From: DVEG01 sp964405435
Lineage (GTDB): Bacteria > Cyanobacteriota > Cyanobacteriia > Cyanobacteriales > Oscillatoriaceae
Direction: 5' to 3'
DNA length: 64,000 nt
NCBI GenBank assembly: GCA_964405435.1
Contig: CAYOOD010000027.1
Coordinates: 18,287 to 82,286 of the forward strand
Shown here: piece after piece, positions 15,493 through 24,941 of the stretch
Position numbering within the stretch: the stretch's first letter is position 1
Layout of the letters: each line of letters starts with the position of its first letter
The notes under the pieces: model-generated
What the model was told of the DNA's origin: nothing
Databases searched by the model: none
Seen by the model: the letters and a program-made list of their open reading frames with translations, nothing else
Position numbers and translations under genes: made by a program

Positions 15493-17121
15493 GTGAGTGA
15501 AACCGTGAAGCAATATCGTCTGGCACTAACTCTAGGTATCTTAGAAATTCTGACCCTAATTCTACCCGCATTTGCCCAGTCGGTAGAGTTAGTGCCAGAG
15601 GCGAATTTAAAAACCTCTCCCCCCAACCCCCTCCCCTACGAGGGGAGGGGGAGTCAGAGTCTTATTCCCCCCCTCTCCCCCTCTCCCCCTCTCCCAATCC
15701 CGGCTGCCCTTGACGAAAATTCAGAGCAACCAGACGAAGCGATGGAGCAGGTAACATCTGTCGAGCAACTCTCCGACGTGCAGCCGACGGATTGGGCGTA
15801 TCAAGCCCTAAAATCCCTGATAGAACGCTACGGGATAAATTTGGGATATGCCGACGGCACCTTTCGCGGCAACAAACCGATGACGCGCTACGAATTTGCT
15901 GCGGCGCTCTCCGAGGCGATCGCAAAAATTCAACCCTTAGATATCTCCAATCCAGAAAGACTCCAAGAAGACTTGCTCACCCTACAGCGATTGGAAAGAG
16001 AATTTAGCGAGGCTTTAGGGCAACTGCGCGGGCGTCTCGACAATATCGACAATCGCACGGAGACTCTCGAAGACAATCGGTTTTCTGCCACAACGAAAAT
16101 GGCCGGTCAGCTTATTCTCGCCCCCACCGACAGCAACGATGCGTCTGCATCCCTCATCTCGCGGCAGCGCTTGAAACTGCTGACAGGCTGGAAGACGGGC
16201 GGTTTGCTCACAACCCAGTTGGAAATGGGAAGCGGGGGCGGCGATGGGGTGAGTCGCGCCCAAAATGAGGGGCAAAATCTACTCGGCAGTAACGGGTTGC
16301 TCGCCGGTGGGGGCGGGTTGGATTACGTCGAGTCGGATAATTCGGTGCGGTTAAATCGACTGTACTATACTTTTAAGCCTTTGTCAAATGTATCGGTATC
16401 TTTCGGGGCGAAAATGGTTCCGAGTGATTTTATCGATCGCAACCGATTTGCTAATAATGAAGCGGTTGATTTCAATTCCAGCTTTTTTCTGAATAATCCC
16501 CTCATCGTCCAAAATCAAATCGATCGGGAGGCGGGAGCGGGTGCTGCCGTTACCTGGGATGTCGCGGGCACGCCCCTGAGCCTCACCGCCCTTTACATCG
16601 CCGCCGACGCGCACAATCCCAGTGAGGATAGGGGATTTTTTGGCGATCGCAACCAAGCCAGCCTCGAATTAAAATACTCTCCCGATCCCCGATGGGCTGT
16701 GCGGCTGCAATACACCAACGCCGTTATCGACAACACCGACATTAATGCCTTTGGAATTAACGGCGAATGGGCGTACAGTCGCACCCTGGGAATTTTCGCC
16801 CGCCTCGGTGCCAGCCGTTACGACGGATTTAATACAGCATTAAATCGGGATTTAGACGCCACGCCGTGGACTTGGGCAGCGGGCGTCACCCTGCGAAACT
16901 TTTTCATACCGGGAACCCTCGCCGGCGTCGGTTTGGGGCAACCGTTTGTTACCGGGGATGTCGGCGACGCCACGCAGACGAATTTCGAGGCATTTTTAAA
17001 CCTATTACTGAGCGACAATATTAGTTTTACTCCCGCATTGATTTTGGTAACAAATGCCGACAATGACGAATCGAACGGCACAATCTGGCAGATCAATTTT
17101 CGCACCGTCTTCTCGTTCTAA
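15493..17121 (+). CDS. SLH-OprB type outer membrane porin
   Basis: A 542-residue outer membrane protein of the cyanobacterial iron-uptake porin (SomA/SomB-like) family. A signal peptide LALTLGILEILTLILPAFAQ is followed by an SLH domain (about 88-150: VTSVEQLSDVQPTDWAYQAL, LGYADGTFRGNKPMTRYEFA) that binds peptidoglycan-linked polymer. Next comes a coiled coil (LQEDLLTLQRLEREF), then the OprB barrel ending INFRTVFSF with a terminal Phe. Residues about 40-73 (TSPPNPLPYEGRG, then Pro/Ser/Leu-rich) are encoded by sequence that looks like an intergenic short repeat and are not expected in the family. The start is a GTG at 15493; the GTG at 15505 (MKQYRLAL) is as likely. No Fur-type box was noticed upstream, unlike the paralogue at 58387. 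Confidence 0.92.
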   Translation: MSETVKQYRLALTLGILEILTLILPAFAQSVELVPEANLKTSPPNPLPYEGRGSQSLIPPLSPSPPLPIPAALDENSEQPDEAMEQVTSVEQLSDVQPTDWAYQALKSLIERYGINLGYADGTFRGNKPMTRYEFAAALSEAIAKIQPLDISNPERLQEDLLTLQRLEREFSEALGQLRGRLDNIDNRTETLEDNRFSATTKMAGQLILAPTDSNDASASLISRQRLKLLTGWKTGGLLTTQLEMGSGGGDGVSRAQNEGQNLLGSNGLLAGGGGLDYVESDNSVRLNRLYYTFKPLSNVSVSFGAKMVPSDFIDRNRFANNEAVDFNSSFFLNNPLIVQNQIDREAGAGAAVTWDVAGTPLSLTALYIAADAHNPSEDRGFFGDRNQASLELKYSPDPRWAVRLQYTNAVIDNTDINAFGINGEWAYSRTLGIFARLGASRYDGFNTALNRDLDATPWTWAAGVTLRNFFIPGTLAGVGLGQPFVTGDVGDATQTNFEAFLNLLLSDNISFTPALILVTNADNDESNGTIWQINFRTVFSF

Positions 17122-17565
17122 ATGTGCAGAAGCGATCGCCTAGAAACCCAGGTTTTTCAAAAAACCGGGTTTCTGAACCGGGCGTCTCGCGGGCGGCAAG
17201 CCCCTCCCTGTCGCGATAGAAGCGCGCTGCACGCCCCGGTAGCGAGTGCTACAATGGCCAGAGAAGCGATCTGGCAGGCGAAGCGCTTCACGCGCTTCAC
17301 GCGCAAAAGCCCACCGCTCGAAAACTAATTTTTATGCAGTGTAGCGAAAAGCCGAATCGATTGAGTGTAGCATGAAAGAGGGGAGTTTGTCTGAGATTGC
17401 CCTATATCAAAGGGATTCGAGGACAGCCGCAGCCCCTAATTCCAAAGGCGCGTTGAAATCTCCTACAAGGGATGGATACAAACGCCCTACTCTATACCTA
17501 TATAGATTCTACCAAAAAAAATCGCCCACCCACGCGGACAGGGATTTTGACCACGAGGATCAACT
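17122..17565. other. spacer upstream of clpB with one palindromic repeat
   Basis: No gene is seen. A hairpin of the AAACCCGG family (17142-17174) follows the porin stop codon and may terminate it. The rest should hold the clpB promoter. A CIRCE element (TTAGCACTC-N9-GAGTGCTAA) was looked for and not found; GTAGCGAGTGCTAC at about 17240 is a short palindrome of unknown meaning. Confidence 0.55.
17142..17174. repeat. AAACCCGG-family hairpin after porin gene
   Basis: Arms AGAAACCCAGGTTTTT and AAAAAACCGGGTTTCT pair with one mismatch around a short loop. It begins 21 bases past the porin stop, so it may double as a terminator. Confidence 0.75.
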
Positions 17566-20229
17566 GTGCAGCCAACCGACTCTACTAAATTTACTGATAA
17601 AGCCTGGGAAGCCATTGTAAAATCGCAAGATGTCGCGCGCCGCTACCAGAACCAACAACTGGAAGTGGAACACGTCATCCTCGCCCTGATGGAACAGCCG
17701 GAAGGGCTAGCGCCTCGGATTTTGAGCCGCGCCAGCGTTCCAGCCGACGGGTTCGTGCAGAGATTGAAGGATTTCACCCAGCGGCAGCCGAAAGTCGCCC
17801 AAGTCGAATCGCTTTATCTGGGGCGCGGATTGGATTTGATGTTGGACAGGGCAGAGGAGTACAGGAAAGCCCTAGAAGACGATTATATTTCGATCGAACA
17901 TTTACTGCTGAGTTTAACCGATGACGATCGCATCGGTCGCCGCCTCTTCAAAAGTTTTAATGTCGATCGCGCCACGATGGAAGCCTCGATCAAAACCGTC
18001 CGAGGCAGCGCCAAAGTTCAAGATCAAACCCCCGAAAATCAGTACGAAGCTCTAGAAAAGTACGGGCGAGACTTGACAGAACAAGCAAAAGCAGGCAAGC
18101 TCGATCCGGTCATCGGGCGCGATGAAGAAATCCGCCGCGTCATTCAGGTACTCTCGCGCCGCAGCAAAAACAATCCGGTGCTGATAGGAGAACCGGGGGT
18201 GGGGAAAACGGCGATCGCAGAAGGTTTAGCCCAGCGCATCGTCAACGGCGACGTACCGGAATCCCTGAAAAACCGCCGCTTGATTTCCCTCGATATGGGC
18301 AGTTTGATAGCCGGTGCCAAATATCGCGGCGAATTTGAAGAACGCCTGCGCTCCGTACTGCGGGAAGTCATCCACTCCGACGGGCAAGTCGTGCTGTTTA
18401 TCGACGAGCTGCACACGGTGGTGGGTACGGGGGCGAGTTCTCAAGGAGCGGTGGATGCGGGCAATTTGCTCAAACCCATGCTCGCGCGCGGAGAATTGCG
18501 CTGCATCGGGGCAACGACGCTCGACGAATATCGCAAGCACATCGAAAAAGATGCCGCCCTCGAACGGCGGTTTCAGCAAGTTTTTGTCGATCAGCCCAGC
18601 GTAGAAAATACGATTTCTATCTTGCGGGGGCTGAAAGAACGCTACGAAGTTCACCACGGGGTGAAGATACTCGATTCGGCTTTAGTGGCAGCAGCGACGC
18701 TATCCGGGCGCTATATTTCCGATCGCTTTCTCCCCGACAAGGCGATCGATTTGGTAGACGAAGCGGCGGCTAAATTAAAAATGGAGATTACCTCCAAGCC
18801 GGAAGAACTGGAAACCACCGATCGCCGGGTGATGCAGTTGGAGATGGAAAAGCTGTCGCTGGAAGCGGAAGGCAACCGCCAGACGCGCGATCGCCTCGAA
18901 CGCATCGAACACGAGATTTCGACGCTGAAAGAAAAACAGCAATCTCTCAGCGCCCAGTGGAAAGCAGAAAAGCAGCTTCTCGAAGCGATCAACACCCTGA
19001 AAGAACAAGAAGATCAGTTGCGCGTTCGCATCGAACAAGCCGAGCGGAATTACGACTTGAATACGGCAGCGCAGTTGAAATACGGGCGGCTGGAATTGGT
19101 ACAGCGCGATCGCGAAGCCAAAGAAGCCGAACTCTTGAAATTGCAATCGCAAGGTTCTACCCTCCTGCGCGAACAAGTCACCGAAGCTGACATCGCTGAA
19201 ATCGTCGCCAAGTGGACGGGAATTCCCGTCAACCGCTTGTTAGAAACCGAACGCCAAAAACTGCTGCAAATGGAATCGCAACTGCACCAGCGCGTCATCG
19301 GGCAGCACGAAGCCGTCGCCGCAGTTGCCGCAGCGATTCGCCGCGCCCGCGCCGGCATGAAAGATCCCGGGCGTCCGATCGGTTCGTTCTTATTTATGGG
19401 ACCTACTGGCGTCGGCAAAACGGAATTAGCGCGAGCGCTGGCGCAGTCACTTTTCGACAGTGAAGATGCTTTGGTGCGCATCGACATGTCGGAATATATG
19501 GAGAAACATTCTGTTTCTCGCTTAGTGGGAGCGCCTCCGGGATATGTCGGTTATGACGAAGGCGGGCAACTGACAGAAGCAATTCGCCGCCATCCCTACG
19601 CGGTACTGCTGCTCGATGAGGTGGAAAAAGCGCACCCGGATGTGTTTAATATTTTGCTGCAAGTGCTCGACGACGGGCGGATTACCGATTCTCAGGGGAG
19701 AACGGTAGATTTCCGCAATACGGTGATAGTAATGACGAGCAATATCGGCAGCGATCGCATTCTCGATTTTGCCGGTGACGACAGCAAATATGAAGAGATG
19801 CGCAAGCAGGTGATGCAAGCCCTGCGATCGCACTTCCGCCCGGAATTTCTCAATCGCGTAGACGATATTATTCTCTTCCACCCGCTCAGCCGTTCGGAAC
19901 TGCGCGAAATTGTGGGAATTCAACTCAAGCGCATCGAGAAATTGCTCGCGGATCAGAAGATCGCGATCGAGCTGAAGCAAGCAGCTCGCGATTATATCGT
20001 CGATATAGGATACGATCCCGTGTACGGAGCGCGTCCCCTGAAACGGGCGATTCAGCGAGAGTTGGAAAATCCGATCGCCACTTATTTGCTGGAGCAGAAA
20101 TTTGTTGCCGGCGACACGATTGTCGCTGACTGCGTAAATGGAGCGCTGGCATTTACGAATAAGTGGGCAACAACCGCCATTTCCGAGCCACCTGCAGCGA
20201 TCGTTTTGGCAGAAGTTAAAGCAGAGTAA
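17566..20229 (+). CDS. clpB: ClpB disaggregase chaperone
   Basis: An 887-residue AAA+ unfoldase that with DnaK rescues aggregated proteins after heat stress. Order: the Clp N-terminal domain (about 1-150, FTDKAWEAIVKSQDVA); a first ATPase with Walker A GEPGVGKT (about 208-215) and Walker B FIDELHT; the coiled-coil M domain (about 410-530) typical of ClpB and absent from ClpC/ClpA; a second ATPase with GPTGVGKT (about 612-619) and LLDEVEKAH; and a C-terminal region with YGARPLKRAIQ. The start is a GTG (MQPTDSTKFTDKAWEAI), in line with cyanobacterial ClpB. The absence of an IGF-type loop argues against a ClpP partner. Confidence 0.97.
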   Translation: MQPTDSTKFTDKAWEAIVKSQDVARRYQNQQLEVEHVILALMEQPEGLAPRILSRASVPADGFVQRLKDFTQRQPKVAQVESLYLGRGLDLMLDRAEEYRKALEDDYISIEHLLLSLTDDDRIGRRLFKSFNVDRATMEASIKTVRGSAKVQDQTPENQYEALEKYGRDLTEQAKAGKLDPVIGRDEEIRRVIQVLSRRSKNNPVLIGEPGVGKTAIAEGLAQRIVNGDVPESLKNRRLISLDMGSLIAGAKYRGEFEERLRSVLREVIHSDGQVVLFIDELHTVVGTGASSQGAVDAGNLLKPMLARGELRCIGATTLDEYRKHIEKDAALERRFQQVFVDQPSVENTISILRGLKERYEVHHGVKILDSALVAAATLSGRYISDRFLPDKAIDLVDEAAAKLKMEITSKPEELETTDRRVMQLEMEKLSLEAEGNRQTRDRLERIEHEISTLKEKQQSLSAQWKAEKQLLEAINTLKEQEDQLRVRIEQAERNYDLNTAAQLKYGRLELVQRDREAKEAELLKLQSQGSTLLREQVTEADIAEIVAKWTGIPVNRLLETERQKLLQMESQLHQRVIGQHEAVAAVAAAIRRARAGMKDPGRPIGSFLFMGPTGVGKTELARALAQSLFDSEDALVRIDMSEYMEKHSVSRLVGAPPGYVGYDEGGQLTEAIRRHPYAVLLLDEVEKAHPDVFNILLQVLDDGRITDSQGRTVDFRNTVIVMTSNIGSDRILDFAGDDSKYEEMRKQVMQALRSHFRPEFLNRVDDIILFHPLSRSELREIVGIQLKRIEKLLADQKIAIELKQAARDYIVDIGYDPVYGARPLKRAIQRELENPIATYLLEQKFVAGDTIVADCVNGALAFTNKWATTAISEPPAAIVLAEVKAE

Positions 20230-20234
20230 ACCCC

Positions 20235-20446
20235 ATACCCCCTTTTCTCGTTTCTCGTGTTTCTCGTTCCCAGGCTGAGCCCGGGTAGGGTGCCTGCTGG
20301 GAGGCTCTGCCTCCCCATGCCTTCCTCTAGAGGCAGAGCCTCTAGCTCCCTTCCTCTAGAGGCAGAGCCTCTAGCTTTTCGTTCCCAGGCTGAGCCCGGG
20401 AACGAGAGAAACGAAAACAGGGAGACTCTGCCTCCCGCTACCTTGA
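20235..20446. repeat. cluster of palindromic repeats between clpB and EEP gene
   Basis: The convergent spacer is filled with repeats. CGTTCCCAGGCTGAGCCCGG occurs twice (about 20265 and 20380). A unit with CTAGAGGCAGAGCCTCTAG occurs twice in tandem (about 20326-20376), and AGGCTCTGCCTCCC and GACTCTGCCTCCC lie on the sides. The palindromes could fold into terminators for both genes. Confidence 0.8.
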
Positions 20447-21520
20447 CTAACTCCCCCCGCGCCATACAAGTTCTGCCGCGACGGGCAAGTGATCCGAGCC
20501 CGTTGTCGGTAAAATTTTAGCTGATTTGGCACCCCAATGCTGCGAGTACCAAATATAATCTATCCTGAAAATCGGATAGTTGAATTTCCAGTTCGTTCTT
20601 TTCAGAATTAACCGCAGTTCCCAACCGTGAGGCCATGTAAAACCAAAACCGTAGCCTGCTATATGAAACGCATCTTGCAAGACGGTTGTTAAAGACTTGT
20701 AATCTTGCGACTGCTCGGTCAGGTTAAAATCCCCAGCCAAAATAAAAGGCAGGGGTTCTTGCTGCAAGCGCTCCACTAAATCTTTGATTTCTGCCGAGCG
20801 ATCGGAAAATTCGTAAGAGGGAATCGAGAAAAACGGCAAAATTTGCTGGGGGCGAATCCAGGGTGAGGTGACTTGAATATTGTAGATGGCAATCTCTTGC
20901 CCGTTCGCCTCAACAATCGCTCGCTGCTGTACTTCTTTATGCCCAGCTAAGTGTAAATATTCGGACGGGCGGAGGGGATATTTGCTGAGAATACTGGCTG
21001 AGGCTTTGCCAAATTGATAAGGATAGGAATCTTTCAACTCAACAAACGCTTGTTCGCTGTGCTGTGGCACGACTTCCTGCAAAAAAATCACGTCGGGGTT
21101 TTGTTGGCGAATCAGCTCTACCAGCTCGGCGGATTGCGTTTTGTGCCAACTGCAGTTTAGCGAGAAAATCTTGAGGCTGAGGGGCGAAGCTGCTATCTGG
21201 CTGGCTTCAGGAGTCCAGTAATTCAGGTGCAGCCAGCCCAACAGCCAAAGGCAAGCCATTGAGGTAATAATCTGAAACCAGCGTTTTTTTATGACAAAAA
21301 ATGCTAAAATGGGCAGGAGAAATATTGGCAAAAAAATTAAAGGCACAAAGCTGCCGACAAAGGCAACCGGCCAAAATTTATCCCAGAACAAAAATCGCAA
21401 CAGCAAATAGACGAGAATGAAGGCTGAGTAGGCGAAAGCCAGCCAATGGATAGCTTTCGCCAAAATCCAATAAGGCTTTATCTCAGCCAAAGAGAGTGGC
21501 TTGAGCGAGAACTTCTTCAT
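20447..21520 (-). CDS. membrane-anchored endonuclease/exonuclease/phosphatase family protein
   Basis: A 357-residue protein. Three hydrophobic segments lie in the first 110 residues (about 22-45, 50-78 and 82-102). An EEP (DNase I-like) domain follows, with IFSLNCSWHK, VIFLQEVVPQ (catalytic Glu), ILAGDFNLTE (Asp/Asn) and the closing GSDHLPV (Asp/His). The active site probably faces outside the cytoplasm. EEP enzymes cut nucleic acids or hydrolyse phosphodiesters of lipids and sugars; the substrate cannot be told here. It is convergent with clpB across a repeat-filled spacer. The ATG at 21520 follows a run of A and T without a clear ribosome binding site. Confidence 0.85.
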   Translation of the reverse strand: MKKFSLKPLSLAEIKPYWILAKAIHWLAFAYSAFILVYLLLRFLFWDKFWPVAFVGSFVPLIFLPIFLLPILAFFVIKKRWFQIITSMACLWLLGWLHLNYWTPEASQIAASPLSLKIFSLNCSWHKTQSAELVELIRQQNPDVIFLQEVVPQHSEQAFVELKDSYPYQFGKASASILSKYPLRPSEYLHLAGHKEVQQRAIVEANGQEIAIYNIQVTSPWIRPQQILPFFSIPSYEFSDRSAEIKDLVERLQQEPLPFILAGDFNLTEQSQDYKSLTTVLQDAFHIAGYGFGFTWPHGWELRLILKRTNWKFNYPIFRIDYIWYSQHWGAKSAKILPTTGSDHLPVAAELVWRGGS

Positions 21521-22097
21521 TGTTTTTTCGGCTTTTTGAGGCGATGCGGCTCGGAGCGTCGCTCCAGTTTAATAATTCCCAAAGTCTAGCGCCGCTATAA
21601 CTCCTCCCCTCAATTATGGAGTGTGGAGTGTGGAGTGTGGAGTCGGGGCGAGTAGGGGCGAGTCGCGACTCGCCCCTACGCTTGCACAGGAGTGTGGAGT
21701 CGGGGGGTGAATGCTTTTTATCGGCACTCTGACTTCCTTGAAAGGGCGATTCTGGGAGTCTCTGCCTTTAAGTACATAGTTTTGCAATTTTGTCAACTAT
21801 CTATTAGGGTAATTTTGTATTTTCTAGAGCGGGCGAGGAACTTTCCCAAGAGGGGAGCGCGGGCGATCCTACCCGGAAAGCCCCTGCCCGGGCATCTAAC
21901 CGCAGGAGTAGGGAAATCCGAATCGCTGAGGGTGGGGGAATCCCTGACACAGAAGCGATCGCGATCGCGCATGATAAATAACAATCGAAACTAAACACAA
22001 AAACCTCTTGAGTAGGGGCAGTGCCCCCGTGCCCGCCCCGCCTCAACATTTAACGCCTTACACTTTCCATTTCAAATTTTTACCGAGGCTAGGAACT
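21521..22097. other. spacer between EEP gene and htpG, rich in short repeats
   Basis: No gene is seen. GTGTGGA heptamers are at about 21618-21642. A 28-base perfect palindrome lies at 21652-21679 (left half GTAGGGGCGAGTCG), and the 23-base module TGAATGCTTTTTATCGGC... at 21708-21730 recurs inside mfd. The htpG promoter should be in the right half. No CIRCE-type heat-shock operator was seen. Confidence 0.6.
21652..21679. repeat. 28-base perfect palindrome
   Basis: Two 14-base arms (GTAGGGGCGAGTCG and its exact complement) meet without a loop. Related arms with a loop occur at 62105-62133 (GTAGGGGCGA ... TCGCCCCTAC), so this is part of a dispersed family. Confidence 0.85.
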
Positions 22098-24083
22098 ATG
22101 ACCGTACTGGAACAGGGCACTATCACTATTCATACCGAGAATATTTTTCCCATTATCAAGAAGTCCCTTTACTCGGACCACGAAATCTTCTTGCGGGAGT
22201 TGATTTCTAACGCCGTCGATGCCATCCAAAAAATGAAAATGGTATCTTTTGCGGGCGAACACTCTGGCGAAGTCGGCGAACCAGAAATTCACATAACCAT
22301 CGACAAAGAGAAAAATACGCTAGCTATCAGCGACAACGGCATCGGCATGACAGCCGAAGAAGTGAAAAAATACATCAACCAAGTCGCCTTTTCCAGCGCC
22401 GAAGAATTCATCCAAAAATACCAAGCCGCCGACGATCGGCAAATTATCGGGCACTTCGGGCTCGGCTTTTACTCCTCCTTCATGGTTGCCGCCAAAGTCG
22501 AAATCGACACCCTCTCCTATAAAGAAGGCGCTGAAGCCGTTCACTGGGCGTGCGACGGTTCCCCCACCTTTGAACTCACCGACTCTTCCCGCACGGAGCG
22601 CGGCACTACCGTCACCCTCACCCTGCAAGAGGAAGAAAAAGAATATCTCGAACCCAGCCGCATCAAGCAACTGGTGAAAACCTATTGCGACTTCATGCCA
22701 GTGCCGATTAAATTGGATGGAGAAGCCATCAACCGGCAGAAGGCAATTTGGCGGCAATCTCCCAGCAGCCTGACAAAAGAAGACTATCTGGAATTTTACC
22801 GCTACCTCTACCCCTTCCAAGACGAGCCGCTGCTCTGGGTACACTTAAATACAGATTATCCCTTTTTGGTAAACGGGATTCTCTATTTCCCGAAACTCCG
22901 CCCCGACGTAGATGTCACGAAAGGGCAGATTAAACTTTTCTGCAATCAGGTGTTTGTCAGCGAACACTGCGAGGAAATCATTCCCAAGTTTCTGCTGCCA
23001 ATGCGGGGCGTGATTGACAGCCCCGACATCCCGCTGAACGTTTCCCGCAGCGCCCTGCAGATGGATCGCACGGTGCGGAAGATTGCCGATTTTGTTGCCA
23101 AGAAAGTGGGCGATCGCCTCAAGGAACTCTACCGGAGCGATCGCGACTACTACATCGGCATTTGGAAAGATCTCGGCACCTTCGTCAAATTTGGCGTCCT
23201 CAACGACGACAAATTCAAAAAACAAGTCGAAGATATCATTATCTACCGCACCACTGCCGATCTCAACCCAGCCAAACCCGAAACCCCAGAAGTACAGGTG
23301 CAGTCGGAAGAAGGAGACGCTTGGCAAGATGTCACCCCCGGCAGCAAGAGCGGCGGTGCCTCTTATACCACCTTGCAAGAATACCTCGATCGCAACCAAG
23401 CCCGCCACGAAAACCGAGTGTATTACTGCACCGATGAGGTGACGCAGGCAACCTACATCGAACTGCACAAGAGCCAAGGGTTAGAAGTCCTGTTTATGGA
23501 CTCTTTTATCGACCCGCACTTCATCAGCTTCCTCGAACGCGAGTACAAAGACGTCAAATTCTCCCGCGTTGACTCGGAGATTGACGAGAAACTGCTCGAC
23601 AAAGATAAGGAAGCCGAAATCGTCGATCCGAAGACGAACAAAACCCGCAGCGAGCAAATTAAAGAGCTATTCCAGCAAGCGCTGAATAAGCCCAAACTCA
23701 CCATCCGCACCGAAGCGCTGAAGTCGGACGATCCGGCGGGAACGCCCCCCGCGATGGTATTGTTGCCGGAATTCCTGCGCCGCCTGCGGGATATGAATGC
23801 CCTCTTGCAGCAGCAAGAATTGGCACAATTCCCCGACGAGCATATTTTGCTCGTGAATACGGCACACCCGCTGATTCAAAACCTGGCGAATATCAGCGCT
23901 GGCAGTATCATTCAAGGAGGCGGCAAATCCCCCTCTGCCGAGTTGGCTGAGATGATTTGCCATCACGTTTATGACTTGGCGCTGATGGCGCAAAAAGGGT
24001 TTGACGCCGAAGGGATGAAGTCGTTTGTCGAGCGTTCTAATAAGGTGCTGACGCAGCTTACCGATCGCGCTGCTGGCGCGTAA
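22098..24083 (+). CDS. htpG: HtpG, Hsp90-family chaperone
   Basis: A 661-residue Hsp90 homologue. The N-terminal GHKL ATPase has ELISNAVDAI, the Mg/ATP motif DNGIGMT and the lid GHFGLGFYS. The middle domain has DIPLNVSR and LQMDR. The C-terminal dimerisation part lacks the eukaryotic MEEVD tail, as expected. It assists folding under heat and oxidative stress, and in cyanobacteria also tetrapyrrole and phycobilisome maintenance. The ATG at 22098 is preceded by AGGAACT; an open frame continues 30 codons upstream but is low-quality sequence. A run of hairpins follows the stop codon. Confidence 0.97.
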   Translation: MTVLEQGTITIHTENIFPIIKKSLYSDHEIFLRELISNAVDAIQKMKMVSFAGEHSGEVGEPEIHITIDKEKNTLAISDNGIGMTAEEVKKYINQVAFSSAEEFIQKYQAADDRQIIGHFGLGFYSSFMVAAKVEIDTLSYKEGAEAVHWACDGSPTFELTDSSRTERGTTVTLTLQEEEKEYLEPSRIKQLVKTYCDFMPVPIKLDGEAINRQKAIWRQSPSSLTKEDYLEFYRYLYPFQDEPLLWVHLNTDYPFLVNGILYFPKLRPDVDVTKGQIKLFCNQVFVSEHCEEIIPKFLLPMRGVIDSPDIPLNVSRSALQMDRTVRKIADFVAKKVGDRLKELYRSDRDYYIGIWKDLGTFVKFGVLNDDKFKKQVEDIIIYRTTADLNPAKPETPEVQVQSEEGDAWQDVTPGSKSGGASYTTLQEYLDRNQARHENRVYYCTDEVTQATYIELHKSQGLEVLFMDSFIDPHFISFLEREYKDVKFSRVDSEIDEKLLDKDKEAEIVDPKTNKTRSEQIKELFQQALNKPKLTIRTEALKSDDPAGTPPAMVLLPEFLRRLRDMNALLQQQELAQFPDEHILLVNTAHPLIQNLANISAGSIIQGGGKSPSAELAEMICHHVYDLALMAQKGFDAEGMKSFVERSNKVLTQLTDRAAGA

Positions 24084-24099
24084 ATGTGAGAAATATAGT

Positions 24100-24155
24100 C
24101 CCCACCCTCAAGGGTGGGGCTACACCAACAAAGCCCGCGAAGGCGGGCTAATTTT
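24100..24155 (+). terminator. double hairpin after htpG
   Basis: Two stems in a row: CCCCACCC-TCAA-GGGTGGGG (24100-24119), then AGCCCGC-GAAG-GCGGGCT (24132-24149) followed by AATTTTGTTTG. The second has the stem and T-rich tail of a factor-independent terminator and lies about 50 bases past the htpG stop codon. Confidence 0.65.
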
Positions 24156-24278
24156 GTTTGTAGTGAGGACTTCAGTCCTCATCTGGCTTCGCAGTAAGAA
24201 CTAGCGATCGCAGGCTGATTTTGTTTGTAGTGAAGGCTTCATCTCTCATCTGGCTTCGCAGTAAGAACTAGCGATCGC
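24147..24278. repeat. two tandem copies of a 67-base repeat
   Basis: Two units of about 65 bases start GCT(A/G)ATTTTGTTTGTAGTGA and end AGAACTAGCGATCGC, at about 24147-24211 and 24214-24278. The first contains GAGGACTTCAGTCCTC, a palindrome also present in the array at 58104-58206. Confidence 0.85.
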
Positions 24279-24318
24279 CTACAATTATACTATCTGCTCA
24301 TTACCCCTAAACTGACCT

Positions 24319-24879
24319 ATGACAGCAGTCATTCAACCTACCCCCACATTAGAGGAGTTCCTAAAACTCCCCGAAACTAAGCCTGCCTCGGAATTTATCA
24401 ATGGAGAAATCATTCAGAAGCCCATGCCACAAGGTGAACACAGTTCAATTCAGATCGATCTCTGTGAAGCTATAAATCAAGTAGCCAAACCTCAGAAAAT
24501 CGCCAAGGCGTTTCCAGAGTTACGCTGCACTTTTGGCGGTGCGTCAATTGTCCCAGATATAGCAGTGTTCCGGTGGGAAAGAATTCCCTTACAGCCATCG
24601 GGGAGAATCGCTAACCGTTTTGAAATTCATCCTGACTGGGCGATTGAAATTATTTCTCCCGAACAGAACGCAACCAAAGTTCTGAGAAAATTACTGCATT
24701 GTTCGCAATATGGCACTGAGTTAGGCTGGTTAATCGACCCCGAAGGAGAAAGCATTGTGGCAGTCTTCCCAGGGCAAAGAATAGAAGTGTACCAAGGTGC
24801 AAGCCCGCTGCCCGTACTCAATGGAATTGCCTTAGAATTAACGGTTGAAACGGTTTTGGGCTGGTTGAGTTTTAGTTAA
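24319..24879 (+). CDS. Uma2 family protein (DUF820)
   Basis: A 186-residue protein of the Uma2 family, which is greatly expanded in cyanobacteria and has a restriction-endonuclease-like fold. Visible family features are TLEEFLKLPETKPASEFING at the start, GEHSSIQIDL, SIVPDIAVFRW (the PDIAV motif with the active-site Asp), PDWAIEIISPEQNATKVLRK, and YGTELGWLIDPEGESI. The E-x-x-S-P and D-x-A-V elements of the putative nuclease core are intact. The biological role is not known; many copies lie beside repeats or mobile DNA, as here (a tandem repeat upstream). It is convergent with the next kinase gene, with 62 bases between. Confidence 0.93.
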   Translation: MTAVIQPTPTLEEFLKLPETKPASEFINGEIIQKPMPQGEHSSIQIDLCEAINQVAKPQKIAKAFPELRCTFGGASIVPDIAVFRWERIPLQPSGRIANRFEIHPDWAIEIISPEQNATKVLRKLLHCSQYGTELGWLIDPEGESIVAVFPGQRIEVYQGASPLPVLNGIALELTVETVLGWLSFS

Positions 24880-24941
24880 ATTCAGGCGATCGCTTGAATA
24901 ATCCGGCGCGTGAAGCGCCAGAAGAAGGCGAAAACTTCTCT

